DNA of 64,000 bases from the NCBI RefSeq assembly GCF_040939455.1, contig NC_134109.1, positions 54,526,001-54,590,000 on the forward strand. The letters run 5' to 3'. Each line of letters begins with the position of its first letter. The stretch's first letter is position 1. The DNA is from Microcebus murinus (lineage: Eukaryota; Chordata; Mammalia; Primates; Cheirogaleidae). The translations under genes and the position numbers were made by a program. Shown one piece after another: positions 35,735-48,040 of this stretch. The notes below the pieces were generated by a model. That model did no database searches. It was not told where the DNA came from and saw only the letters and a list, made by a program, of their open reading frames with translations.

Positions 35735-35751
35735 AAACATGCAGAATTTCT

Positions 35752-36639
35752 AAAGCAGCTAGAGTATTAAAGAACCCAGTGAAAATGAAAGACAAAGATT
35801 ATAAAGAGTGGACACCATTTTCATTCTTAAGCCCTTACTTCATTGGTAAACAGGGCAGGACTGAGAAAGAAGAGTTTTCAGCAGTCTCTTAGAGCAATGG
35901 AGAAAATAAGTGGATTTCAGGGCCTTTCAAGGAGGAAATTCAGCTAAGATCCTTTAAAAGCTCCCCAGGAGTAAGAAGCAGTGGGAACACAAGAGTCCTC
36001 ACAATGAACAAAATCGAGCTTGGTTAGCCCCATGCTGTGACAGAGAAAAGTGATTTACTTCTCCTCTAACTGAATACTAGTGAGAAAGATAGCTTGTCTT
36101 TGTAGAACACTAAAATCTTACAGAATTGGTTATATATATGTATATATATACACACACAATGGCTGGTATTTAATCAAAATTTACTAACAAAGCCATGAGA
36201 ACAGGCCATGAGAAAAAACTTGAATAGAGCAGACTCAGAGTTAATCTACTTATTAGTTATCAAAATTGAATTTTAATATGTAGAATTAAAATATATGACA
36301 CAAATAGTATAAACTTTGGAATCATAGTAAATAAAGTGTCCTAAGACCCTCTATTATCTGGAAAGTACTAAAATATCTAATTTAGATTAGAATGCAGTTT
36401 GTTAAGGATATATATTTTAATCTCTGTAGTAAGTACTATAATTATTGTAAAATAATATATGATAAACAAACTAATATAGGAGTAATTTGAGTAACAAAAT
36501 TTGACTAGTTGTTATTTTGATTTTTTTTTCTTTTTTATAAGAAAAAAATGTTAATGTTATACAGTGTCTCTGGGAATGGGCTTAGTGGACAGATAGTGAA
36601 AGAGGCATAAAAGAAGAAATCGCATAATAAAATTTTTTG
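35752..36639. other. Unassigned AT-rich DNA
   Basis: No supported gene. 36131-36158 is a (TA)n with a short CA remnant. Confidence 0.5.
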
Positions 36640-36852
36640 GTTAGAATACCAACTCCACCAGTTAGTATCTATGTGGCCTTAAAATATATCTTAACATTCT
36701 ATACTTGGTTTCATTATATGTGAAATGGTGATGATAAAAATGATTTCAAGGCAGATTTCTCGTGAGTATTTAATAAAACATCCATATCAAGCCACTAGCC
36801 ACAAACCTTGGCACAGAATTAGTGCCCCATAAATATTATTCATTAGAATACA
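36640..36852 (+). repeat. MIR SINE
   Basis: CCACCAGTTAGTATCTATGT with GGCCTT, then TTTCATTATATGTGAAATGG, GATGATAAAAATGATTTC and CTTGGCACAGAATTAGTGCC with CATAAATATTATTCATTA: the full MIR order on the plus strand. Old and non-coding. Confidence 0.78.
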
Positions 36853-39774
36853 AAATAAAATATTTAAAATCTAATATCAATTTGTTTCCTTTATTAATTA
36901 TCTAGGTGGCTTAGAGATAGAAGAATAATTAATAAAATACTTATTTTATAAAACATTCCAATATAAATAATAGAAAATGAACATTCAATCAAGTTATATT
37001 AAATGAACTGAAATAAAAACAAATACAGTTAAGAACCTTCACAATTTGGCATATACATCATATTTAAAAGGAATTAATAAAGAAGTGTTTTAAGGTTTCA
37101 AACATTTAATGAAAATTATATTGTTACAGATTCCCAATCTTAAATTAACTCTTTAGCTTTAAGAAGATTTTAAGAAAACCAAAAACAGATATTTGAAATG
37201 AAAATAAAATCCTCCTATTGAATGAGATGACTGAGTTTATACTGTGCCAGTCAATTTAAATGCAAATAATCTCCAAACCATAAAGGCTTAGATAGAAAAG
37301 CTGTTACCACAAACAATCTACACATTTTACACATCCATTGAACATTTTCTAGAGTAGTTGATGTGCTATGTGTTATGAAGTAAATAGACAAGCAGAGCTC
37401 ACAAATTTATTGTTGTTAGTTTTGTTTATTTTGTTGTGTTTTATTTATTTTTCTACTTCAGGTAGGTAGGAAAAGTACTTTTCATTGGTGAATAGAATGC
37501 ATTTGTCCCTAATAGTTGGCCAAAATAAAAATGACCGATGCTGGATTCAATAATTTATAAAAGGAGAATAAGTGAAGATTGGCTGTCAGAGAGGTAAGTT
37601 AGCTCAATAAAGTATATTATTGCATTGAGTTTTTCCCTATGGAAGGGTCTGCCAACAGAAACCTGAAGCTTCTCTCAGGTCTTAGCCCATGCATTGTCTT
37701 CAGCTATAACTCAGAATTCCTCAGTAAATGGGAAACACTTTAGTCTTTCTAGATTTAGAAAGATTTATTGTAACCAATTTTAATTATAAAGAATCAAACA
37801 GAACAGAACAATTGAGCAATTATAAATTCAAATGGTGGTAAGCATCTTCAATATGATTCAAAGAGTAGTTATTGGCCTAATACACCTATATTATTTTTTC
37901 CTGGTTTTCTCAAATATGCCCAACATTAGCTTTGTGTGATGATAATTCCATTTTGCAGCAATATTACTCCTCTCTGACATTTGAAAAACAAGTATTGTAT
38001 TTTGAGAAACATAACTTATATGCTGGAAACAAAGTGTCTTTTTCAGTTAATTGAATGACTTACATGAATGAGCACTGAGTGTGTGAAATCTTGTCATGCT
38101 GGACTTCTCATTCAGCCCTGCTATGGGAAAAATTCTATTAAATAGTACTGGCATATTGCTATCCACAGACCCTCTTTTTTTCTATGTTCAAACTACTCTT
38201 TCTTTGTTTGGTAGGCTGAAATGGAATGAAAGAACATGAGTTGAATATTTCATGCTGTGCTGGTATGTATAATTCATGATCAAATTCTTCAAAAAGAAAT
38301 AGATAAGAAGTCCTGAAAGCTATAAATGAAATATTTTTATACTTAACAGAGACACTGCATAAAGATCTTTTAAGTTTTGTCTGCACTGATACCATGAAGA
38401 ATTATGAAAAATAACAAGCCACTAAGAAAGAATCAAAGACAGACAGGAAATAGAAAAGACAAAAAATTAAACAGACAAATGGATAACTGGTCATATAAAA
38501 TGCAGAAAAATAGTTTTCTCACAAATAATATATAAAAATGTTATGAAGTTTTGTAGCAAGATATTTGAGTCAATTATATATTTCTTCCTTTTCTCTTGTG
38601 AATGCAATGTGAATGATCAAGTTTTTAAATGAGAACATTGTATTCTAACATATTTTTTAAGAAAGCAGAATCAAACATAACTGTAGTCATGTTGTTTCAT
38701 TCACTCAATTGTTCATTCATTTATTAATTCCACAAATCTTAATTGAGTAACCAACATTTACCTAGCTTTCTGGTAGTTATTAAAGGTGCTTTATAAGTGG
38801 AATGACCATATAATTTATAGTCCAAACTAAGACACTTTACAGAGTGAAAGGGGAGATATAGAAGGATGTTGAGGTAACAGTGAGAAAATGAGACTCCCTC
38901 TGGCAAAGCAAGGTATATAAACACCACTTTATAAGACTTGTTTTTGACTTTAAGGGCTTCATGGTATATCATAGTATACTGGAAAAGAAGCAAAAAAATA
39001 ATGTGATATTATAAATTTATAATGTGGGCAGCTCCAGTGTAATTGAAGTGTGTATAGGATGCAAATAACTTGGTTGTGGGAGATCATGAAAAGATTTTTG
39101 GAGTAAGCAACTTTAAGCTGAGGAAAGGGTAATACTGGCTAAATTACAGTCAGTATTTTAATTCTATATGATTAAAATCAGGCTTAGTAAAACACTAAAA
39201 ATAAATCTGAAACCCTAGCCAAATAAATCATGTAGTATAAGAAGAGATCATATAAATATCTTGTAGAAAACAAAATGATGTGATGTTTTGTGTATCTGTG
39301 TACTCAAAATCATATACTAGGTAGAAAGAAAACCCAGTCTGGCCTCTAAATCTGAGTTATTATTAAAAATTGCTGAAGTACCACAAAAAATTCTGTTATC
39401 CTAATAGAGTTATCCAATTTGGACTAATACTATGATGGTACTCCCAGTTATAAATATAGCAGACAGGAGTTCTGCATCACCTTTTACTTAGCTAGAGACT
39501 GTGCTGTCTGAAAACAAATCCAAGGGGCTCACACTCAGTATTTCTCCTGGCTGATTCCTCATTTTCTGTTTCAGTCAGGAAGTTAAACTAGAGCACAATG
39601 TTTTTGTGATGTTGTTATAAACCTAAAAGGATGTTTAGAAATTCCTACAAGAGAAAAATATTCAAATAATACAAGAATAATGCCTTGTCTTGTTAGGATC
39701 AAATACTTAGGTTATTTTCAAGAATCATAAGATGACATTTTAATATCTCTCACCAATTAGGGTAAGAAAAAAAT

Positions 39775-39805
<31 letters not shown>

Positions 39806-40160
39806 GCACACACACATTATGTATATACATACACGATCACATACATATATATGCATATATACACATATTTATCCATCTAATGGTTTAATACTTTGACTAC
39901 CACACAAAAAACCCAGAAACTTTCCCTTGGGGCCACATGTTTTATTATGAAAATAGAATAAAAACTTTGAGTGTAATTTAAAGGTAACCACAAGTAGAAA
40001 GATGAAATGTATTGACTTCTGTTCATTTAATCCATGTATTTATAATCAAGTTGTCATTATTAATTGTAACAATAAGAACATCAACAAGTAAGATTTTATA
40101 TTCTGGTGCTTTTGAAAAAATTCTGGTGCTTTTGGGAATGTAAAAAGAGAAAAAAATTAA
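36853..40160. other. Unassigned AT-rich DNA with low-complexity patches
   Basis: No gene or clear interspersed repeat. 38697-38745 is TTCATT-rich. 39775-39870 is a TA/CA microsatellite. At 40100-40136 an 18-bp unit containing ATTCTGGTGCTTTTG is duplicated in tandem. Frames at 38159-38395 and 38739-38993 have no motif. Confidence 0.5.
39775..39870. repeat. (TA)n/(CA)n-rich compound microsatellite
   Basis: Alternating TA runs, a short ACACACAC run and TACATA/CATATA blocks. Confidence 0.85.
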
Positions 40161-40173
40161 AAAAACAAAATTA

Positions 40174-40514
40174 GGCCGGGCGCGGTGGCTCACGCCTGTA
40201 ATCCTAGCTCTCTGGGAGGCCGAGGCGGGCGGATTGCTCGAGGTCAGGAGTTCGAAACCGGCCTGAGCAAGAGCGAGACCCCGTCTCTACTATAAATAGA
40301 AAGAAATTAATTGGCCAACTAATATATATATACAAAAAATTAGCCGGGCATGGTGGCGCATGCCTGTAGTCCCAGCTACTTGGGAGGCTGAGGCAGGAGG
40401 ATCCCTTGAGCCCAGGAGTCTGAGGTTGCTGTGAGCTAGGCTGACGCCACGGCACTCACTCTAGCCTGGGCAATAAAGTGAGACTCTGTCTCAAAAAAAA
40501 AAAAAAAAAAAAAA
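40174..40514 (+). mobile_element. Lemur-type dimeric Alu SINE with target-site duplication
   Basis: Complete element from GGCCGGGCGCGG to a 22-A tail. It has the ATTGGCCAACTAATATATAT middle and an intact B box (GTTCGAAAC). The duplication AAAACAAAATTA lies at 40162-40173 and after the tail at about 40511-40522. It is almost the same as the copy at 1276, which implies a young subfamily. Confidence 0.96.
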
Positions 40515-40677
40515 CAAAATTAAAAAAAGAATCTAAATTAATATAAAAAATAATAATAATAAAAAGATTTTATATATGCTTCACACAACCCCATGGTCAA
40601 AACTGGAGTGAGTTAAATACAACTCTCATGGCAGTTAACGTATTAAAAAATTAGTTCTTATAAAAAATTATCTCAAG

Positions 40678-41985
40678 ATATTCAACATATACTGGGGAAA
40701 AGAAAACTTACTTAATAAATGGTGCTGAGAAAATTGCATAGCAACATGTAGAAAACTGAAACAGGATCCACAACTTTTACGTCTCACAAAAAATCAACTC
40801 ACAGTGGATAAAAGACTTAAACCTAAGGGATGAAACTATAAGAATTCTAGAAGAAAATTTTGGAAAAACTCTTATGAACACTGGCATAAGGAAAAAATTT
40901 ATGAAGAAGACTCAAAAATAAATCACAGCAACAACAAAAATAAATAAATGGGACCTGATCAAATTAAAAAACTTCTACATAGCCAAGGAAACTATCACAA
41001 GAGCAAACAGACAACTTACAGAATGGGAGAAGATATTCTCATGCTACACATCCAATAAAGGGCTGATAACTAGAATCTATATAGAATTCAGGAAAATCAC
41101 CAAGAAAAAAATCAAACAACCCCACTGAAAAGTGGGCAAAGGATATGAACAGAAACTTTTCAATAGAAGACAGACAAATGACCAAAAAACATATGAAAAC
41201 ATGCTCAACATCTCTAATCATCAGGGAAAAGCAAATCAAAACCACAGTGAGATATCACTTATCTCCAGTGAGAATGACTTTTATCAAAAAGTCCCAAACA
41301 ATAAATTTTGGTGTGGATGTAGAGAGATAGGAACATTCATACACTGCTGGTGGATCTGCAAACTAGTACAGCTTCTGTGGAATTAATAAGGAGATACTTC
41401 AAAGAGCTACAAGTAGAACTACCATTTGATCCAGCAATCTGATTACTGGGCATCTACCCAAAGGAAAAAAAGACATTCTATAAAAAAAGACATCTGCACT
41501 AGAACATTTAGAGCAGCACAATTCACAATTGCAAAGATGTGGAAACAACCTAAGTGTCCATCAATACATGACTGAATTAATAAAATGTGGTATATGTATA
41601 CCATGGAGTTCTACTCAGCCACAAAAAACAATGGAGATATAGCACCTCTTATATTACTCTGGATGGTGCTGGAGCCTATTGTACTAAGTGAAGTATCACA
41701 AGAATGGGAAAACAAACACCACATGTACTCACCATCAAATTGGTATTAACTAATCAACACTTATGTGCACAAATAGTAGTAATATTCATTGAGTGTCAGG
41801 CAGGTGGAAGGTGGGAGAGGGGAGGAGCAGATGGGTATATACACACCTAATGGGTGCAGTGCACACCGTCTAGAGGATAGACACGCTTGAAGCTCCGACT
41901 CGGGGAGGGCAAAGACAATATATGTAACCTAAACATTTGTATCCCCGTAACATGCTGAAATAAAAAAAAAATAAATAAGTAAATT
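40678..41985 (+). mobile_element. 5'-truncated L1: ORF2 C-terminal part and 3'UTR
   Basis: Begins in ORF2 before ...AATAAATGGTGCTGAGAAAA (the NKWCWENW region). Conserved ORF2 blocks follow: ACTCACAGTGGATAAAAGAC, AGACAACTTACAGAATGGGA and TACACTGCTGGTGGATCTGC. The ATGTACTCACCATCAAATTG end, a G-rich 3'UTR and ACATTTGTATCCCCGTAACA with an A-rich tail complete it. Many stops break the frame, the longest open part being about 41132-41386. Not functional. Confidence 0.92.
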
Positions 41986-42009
41986 GAAAAAAAAATCTCT
42001 TAACTTATT

Positions 42010-43200
42010 TTGAAATTTATTTTCTCTCACTTTGTCAGATCAGGTGAATTCTGTTGTTCTTTAACCAATTCACTGATTCTACCATGTGTTATCTGCACTC
42101 CACTATTGAGACCTTCCAGTCAGTTAAAAATATTAATTTTTTTCATTTCTGTAATTTCTGTATTATTCCTTTTATGACCTTTAGTAATTTTCTGTTATTT
42201 GACATTTTTTTTATTTCAAGATAATGTGTTATTGATTATTTAAGCATTATAATGATGCTTGCTTTAAATTCTTGTCAGATAACTCCAACATATGTTCTAT
42301 CTTGATGGTGGCATTAGTTGATTGTCATCTCATTTAAATTGCCATTACCTGGGTTCTTGTAATGACAGGTGATTTTTATTATATCCTGGACACTTCTATT
42401 ATGTTAGGTGGCTTTAAATCCTATGAAAATATTTATTTTAGTAGGCAGCCACTTTGTTTAGGTTTAACATGTGGATATTGGTCTACTTTTATGAGCTGAG
42501 ATCCAATGATAGTTTAATTTTCAGTTGCCTTGTGGTATTATTTTGGTTTGGTGGTTTTGTCCGGTGCATCCAGGGATTCCACTGATTCCTGTTGCTGCTT
42601 ATCTGAGGGTGCAGAGGTAGTTTTTCACAGCCAGGTTACTGGGTGTCTTTCATAGAGCGTGGTAGTACCACTATCGGTGTCTCTGAGTAAGGAAGAGGGT
42701 GTTGAGCCAAGTAAAATAAGGATCATATTTGGACCAAGATGCTTGCTGTAGCTGTGTCATTCTTGCCTGTTTTATCTCCTATCACAGTAGAAAAGGGAAT
42801 TCTAAGGCATAATGGAATATAAAGTGTCTCCACTGGATATTTATTTCTGGTATGGCTCCTTGTTTTTTCCTTCGCTTGTGGCATTGCAGTCACCTGATGT
42901 CAGTAGGTATCCTTTTTTTTTTTTTTTTTTTTTTTTGGTGGAGAAAAATCAGCCTATTTGATTACCTTTTGTTACTCTATTAGGGAGCAGAAAATGCTGA
43001 GTATGGGTGGCCTTTCTTTGTTTGGTGGAAGTGGGGCACAAGACACCCTGATGCAGTGCTGTTCTTTTAGTCCTGTGATCTCAAACCATTTTCTTACCAC
43101 GTTTAAGAATTCCCCCTTTCTTCTCTTGCACCATTTCTAAGGTTTATAACTGTGCTTAGCAGGAGAAGCAGTGAAAAACAGGTCTACACAATTTTGTGCA
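42010..43200 (-). repeat. Probable old L1M 5'UTR/ORF1 region
   Basis: The plus strand reads like reversed L1M 5' sequence: TCTGTTGTTCTTTAACCAAT, CACTGATTCTACC, CTTTAAATTCTTGTCAGATA, ATTCCTGG-like TTACCTGGGTTCTTGTAATG, ATATCCTGGACACTTCTATT. A GC-richer stretch with GGTGCATCCAGGGATTCCAC follows. A 26-T run lies at 42911-42936. Assignment is from remembered consensus order. The right part (42940-43200) is less certain. Confidence 0.55.
42911..42936. repeat. Poly(T) homopolymer, about 26 nt
   Basis: Uninterrupted T run followed by GGTGGAGAAAAATCAG. No SINE body is attached on either side. Confidence 0.85.
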
Positions 43201-43289
43201 GACTGGGCATCCCTACATATTTTAATATTTATGATGAGGTCCATTTGAATTAATTGTGTGAATTTATTTTATGTATATGTATGTGTCAA

Positions 43290-43690
43290 TTCTTGATTGG
43301 TATGATTTTTTTTCTTACTGATTTGCAAGAAATCTTATATATTGAGTATAGTGGTACTTTGTTCTTTATACTATCTCAAATCTACATTAACACTTGAGGT
43401 TTTATTCTGTGTAATTTTCCTTTTTTTTGCATCCAAACTTTCAAATGTTTATGCAAACAAATCTCTTTTATGGATATTGACTTTCCATTGCCTGCAGAAA
43501 AGTATTAAAAATACTCATTTATTCATTTCCTCATATTTTTTTATTTTAGATTCACAATTGTGTTAACATTTAAATCTTTAATCCTACTAGTATTTATTTT
43601 GGTATATGAAAAATTATAGTTTTCTTAATGGATAGCTGATCATTCCAAAATACTTATCTCATAACCCATTTTTTGCAAGTGTCTTATGTT
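43290..43690 (-). repeat. Probable old L1M ORF2 fragment
   Basis: ATTTGCAAGAAATCTTATAT and ATTGAGTATAGTGG are followed later by AACATTTAAATCTTTAATCC, TACTAGTATTTATTTTGGTA and GGATAGCTGATCATTCC. This is the order of reversed L1ME/L1MC ORF2 sequence. Decayed. Confidence 0.6.
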
Positions 43691-44938
43691 TGTACATTAT
43701 GAATTATAAACATGTATAATATGTTTCTGAAAATTCTTTTCTCCCTACGGAGGTAGTGACCCCAGTCACTTCCTGAGGTCATGGAGCCTCTGCTCCATTC
43801 CGATTCACTGTTACCACATTTTATTGACAACTGAAGTAGAATAAGCTAAGCCTTACAAGGTGCTCCCGAAAGTCTGCCAACTGAGCCAAGTGCATTATTA
43901 GTACTAGTATAGTGAATATGTGGGGATGCAAGACACACGCAAATAAAAATCGGAAGATGTGTGATAAAATTCACACGGAATAATATGCTATCAACTTATT
44001 GGTTAAATCAACTTAAAAGAAAGCTTTCATTATATTTTATTTGAGCAATATGTACTTAATTTCAAAAGTTAAAATATTTTATCCTGAGATAATTATTACA
44101 AATGTAACAATTTATAGTTTCTCTGGTTGCTTTAGTTTGTGACAAAATGTAGTAAAATATTTTTATTCCCCTGATTTAAATAACATCACTAGTTTTATCT
44201 GTTTCATAATCCAAAAATGCTGAACAGGCTATAAAATTGTAAATGTGTTTTCTGATATTCAAAATTGTGTTTATTTCTGCAATGATGGTTAAAGTCTTCC
44301 AAATTTAGAACAGAAATTAGGATAGACAACTGTTTAAATTGGAATATAGGCAGATGGTCAATGAATGCTTTGTTCAATTCTAAGCCATCCATGAAAATAT
44401 TTTAGCATTTAGTTTTTTTTAACCAAGGCAGAGCTAACTCGGAAATTATAGATTCACTCTAATTATTTTTAAGGCATTATTTTATAAACAGCTTCCACAC
44501 ATTTTAAAATTGTTTTAATTTTCATCATCAAAAATTATTTTCTTTGTTTTCAAAAAATATAATTATTATTTTTTTTGCAAAAAAGCTTTACAACAATAAG
44601 ATAATAGCTTTTCAGGATTAGTTCCTGTCACTTGGAACACTCATATAAAGAAGTGACAAACTAAGTGCAATAGGACCTAAACAAAATAACAGATAATAAG
44701 TTAGCAAATAGAACTTAATTGGTAAGGTAAATCAAATTGGAGTTAAAAGATTTCTTTGCCTCACTAATTTCCATAGCTCATTGAACAGTTACCATCATTT
44801 GTTTTATATTCCTTTGGGTAGTGGTTGTTTTCCAAACTAGATTAAAATTATCATCAGATTATGTTCACAAAGGAGGGCATCCAGATAGATTATAAGAATT
44901 CCATAAAACTAAGCTAAGTTTTTAGGTCTTTCTTTTTA
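43691..44938. other. Unassigned AT-rich DNA
   Basis: No supported gene or repeat. 43740-43900 is less AT-rich and unassigned. Confidence 0.5.
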
Positions 44939-44957
44939 GGGTAGTTTTTTTTTTGTG

Positions 44958-45284
44958 TTTTTTTTTTTTGAGACAGAGTCTCACTCTGTTGCCACTGCTA
45001 GAGTGGCATGGCATCAGCTTAGCTCACAGCAACCTCAAACTCCTGGCTCAAGCAATCCTCCTGCCTCAGCCTCCTAAGTAGCTGGCACTACAGGCATGCG
45101 TCACCATGCTCTGCTAATTTTTTCTATATATATTTTTAGTTGGCCAATTAATTTCTTTCTATTTTTAGTAGAGACAGGATCTCGATATTGCTCAGGCTGG
45201 TTTTGAACTCCTGACGTTGAGCAATCCTCCTGCCTCAGCCTCCCAGAGTGTTAGGATTACAGGTATGAGCCACTGTGCCCAGCC
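44958..45284 (-). mobile_element. Lemur-type Alu SINE
   Basis: The plus strand reads TTTTTTTTTGAGACAGAGTC, the lemur block TAGTTGGCCAATTAATTTC, and ends GCCACTGTGCCCAGCC. Probable duplication GGGTAGTTTTT (44939-44949) and GGTTAGTTTTT (45288-45298), 10 of 11. Moderately diverged, with a small deletion after TCTGTTGCC. Confidence 0.93.
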
Positions 45285-45298
45285 CCAGGTTAGTTTTT

Positions 45299-47114
45299 AA
45301 AAGGAAAAAAAAAAAAAAAAGATCTCTGAGAAGCCATAGAATTAATTTCCACAGGCTAAATTATCTAGCTCCATACATAATTCAGGGATGTTAGATATAA
45401 TCACATAAATGGTGGTTTCTTTAATTATTTTTATTGGTACATGATAGAACCTACTTAGAGATGTATAGTTTTTAACCAACATTCATTTTCTGATCTGAAT
45501 TTTTACATAATCTCTTAAATTCTTGCAAGGAAAAACTATCTCCAGGTTGTCCTGTACTCTTTGTTCCATTATGAACAATATCAAGTTCTTTTCTGAGATA
45601 AAATGTTGATTTTTTTTTCTGTTGGCAACTCTGCAACTCACTTCTACAAATATTTAGAGTAGTTACTACTTCTGAATATGTAGGATAGTTGGGCATACAA
45701 TTCACACATCTTTCTAGTTTCAAAAGCATATTTTTCTCTCCAAAAATTGGAGAGAAACTTGCAGTGGGGACTCCAGCCAGATAATCAATGTTGGATTAGG
45801 TGTATTTTAAGACATATTAAAGTCTTAGGGAATTTTTTCATTGATTAACTGCTTCTTATACTATATGTCTTGAATTGTCTCTATGGTTTATAATGTCATA
45901 TATATACTTCCATTTAAACTTCATTAAGTTAAACTTAACATTCAATAAAAGGTTATAATATAAACTAATTCCTTAAGAAACATTTTTATTATAAGACTCT
46001 TTAATTAAAATTATGTAGATTTCATGTAAAATGTTTGTATCATACATTTGCCTCAAGATTTAAAGTTAGTATAAAGTGATGTCTCTATAAACAATTCTGT
46101 TTTTGAGTATTGCTAGTACTATATAGCTGAATGCTTTCCCATTTTTGCTTTGTCTACCAGTATGCTACAATTTGCTGCTAAATTGGAGTAATTAATATGT
46201 TCTAGGTGATAGAAAATTTTGTGCCCTACTGAATATATGTGGTAAATAAATCATGGATAAACTTAAAGAACTCACACATGACAAAAGGGCTATAAAATTA
46301 AGTAGATGGATGGTATGAGCAACAAAATAATGCATTCTGTTTACATGATTTATGACATTTGAAGGAAAATTAGTATTTTGCAAAAGTAGTGATCATGAAA
46401 AGGTTATTCATTTTGTTTTTCTCTCCTATCTTTGAGACAATGATAGAGTGTTACTCTTTTATTACCTAAAACATCAAATGTTAAAATGTGTTTATATCAG
46501 TCCACTACTAACTGTGCTAAGACTAAGGAATAGGCAAAGGCCTATTCTTTTTATTATTCTCAAGCATAATTAAATGAAAGGTGCATATTTTGTATACAAA
46601 GAATCTAAAACAATACAAATTTAATCTTAGTTATCAGTCAAAATATCTTAAATAAAACAAAAGTTTATAGTCACTTCTGATGAAGTAAAGTCTGTATATA
46701 AAATTCATAGTGCATTACCAAAGATACTTATAGTAATATTATTTGTCTGATATTTTTCTTTTTATTAAAAATATCTTTCCTTTTATTTAAACTATATATT
46801 TTTATATAATAGGCTTAGTGGTAGCTGCCAAAAATTTATTTTCTTATTTTTTCAAATGAGAAAAAAAAGATAGAAAATAGAAATTCATGTTTATCCAACT
46901 GTTTTTTTCACTTTCACATATATCATTATATAGAAAACATTTGAACTCATTTTCTTGTAGTTTTCCAAGTACAAGTCTACATATGTCATAAAAGCAATAG
47001 GAGGCAGACATCAATTGAAAATAGAAACATATGGTACTGCTTAAATAGCCCACATGCCTATACTAATAGGTAGACAGGAAGCAGTACTACATGTAGTGGG
47101 AACTGAAAATTATG
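45299..47114. other. Unassigned AT-rich DNA
   Basis: No gene or recognisable repeat. Short frames (45472-45729, 46192-46383, 46844-47053) have no motif. Confidence 0.5.
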
Positions 47115-47262
47115 TGATGAATATAGACTCACTCAAATCTGAATTCTTCCATTTATTGCTGCTTTGTCTATGTAACGATACTTCTCTAAACTTAGTTTTT
47201 TCTTCTCTAAGTGGAGCAGTGCTACTGGGTTGTTGTAATATTATAATATTGAGATAATATAT
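47115..47262 (+). repeat. MIR SINE
   Basis: CTCAAATCTGAATTCTTCCA, TTGTCTATGTAACGATACTT, CTAAACTTAGTTTTTTCTTC and TACTGGGTTGTTGTAATATT follow the plus-strand MIR order. Confidence 0.72.
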
Positions 47263-47458
47263 TCACTGTGATAGATCCATAGTGTAGGTAACTTATCAAT
47301 ACCATATTTCTTGAACACCCCATTGTCCACATTTTCTATATTTAGTAATAGGAAACATTTGATGCTAGTGTCCCTGTTTACTTCAGTGATAGTAGACAAA
47401 ACTAAGATATTGTAACACTCTATTCAATCTGAAGCCAAGAGAGCAAGACTATATTTTT

Positions 47459-47658
47459 ATTATTTTTATTTTTTATTACTTCATATTATGGGGGTACAGA
47501 TATTGTTAGGGTTACATATCTTGCCCCTACCCTTCTCCCCCACCCCGCTATGCCAGAGCTTCTAGCATGTCCATCCTCCAGGTGGTGTGCACCGAACCCA
47601 CCATGTAAGTACATACCCTTCCCCTCCTACACATCTACTCATCATCAAATTGGCACTA
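47459..47658 (-). mobile_element. Short 5'-inverted L1 with target-site duplication
   Basis: T-rich tail, TCATATTATGGGGGTACAGA, TATTGTTAGGGTTACATATC and TCCAGGTGGTGTGCACCGA give a reversed L1 3'UTR. It ends in a plus-strand piece of the same 3' region (TCTACTCATCATCAAATTGG, 47633-47655), so the 5' tip is inverted. The duplication AAGACTATAT lies at 47445-47454 and at 47658-47667. Confidence 0.85.

Positions 47659-47667
<9 letters not shown>

Positions 47668-47695
<28 letters not shown>
47668..47695. repeat. (TA)n microsatellite
   Basis: An uninterrupted TA run between the duplication copy and the Alu tail, probably grown from the TATAT of the target. Confidence 0.9.
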
Positions 47696-47696
<1 letters not shown>

Positions 47697-47698
<2 letters not shown>

Positions 47699-48028
47699 GT
47701 TTTTTTTGAGACAGAGTCTCACTTTGTTGCCCAGGCTAGAGTGAGTGCCGTGACGTCAGCCTAACTCACAGCAACCTCAAACTCCTGGGTTCAAGCAATC
47801 CTTCTGCCTCAGCCTCCCAAGTAGTTGGGACTACAGGCATGTGCCACTATGTCTGGCTAATTTTTTCTCTCTATATATATTAGTTGGCCAATTAATTTCT
47901 TTCTGTTTATAGTAGAGATGGGGTCTCACTCTTGCTCAGGCTGATTTTGAACTCCTGACCTCGAGCAATCTGCCTGCCTTGGCCTCCCAGAGTGCTAGGA
48001 TTACAGGCATGAGCCACCACACCCGGCT
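47697..48028 (-). mobile_element. Lemur-type Alu inserted at the L1 target duplication
   Basis: Plus strand: GGTTTTTTTTGAGACAGAGT, TTAGTTGGCCAATTAATTTC, CTTGGCCTCCCAGAGTGCTA, ending CACCACACCCGG. Its own duplication CTAAGACTATAT is at 47656-47667 and 48029-48040. It includes the last bases of the neighbouring L1, which shows it came later. Confidence 0.95.
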
Positions 48029-48040
48029 CTAAGACTATAT

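Noticed and set aside
42911..42936. Poly(T) as the tail of a SINE
   Set aside because: No Alu, L1 or other retroelement body is attached on either side.
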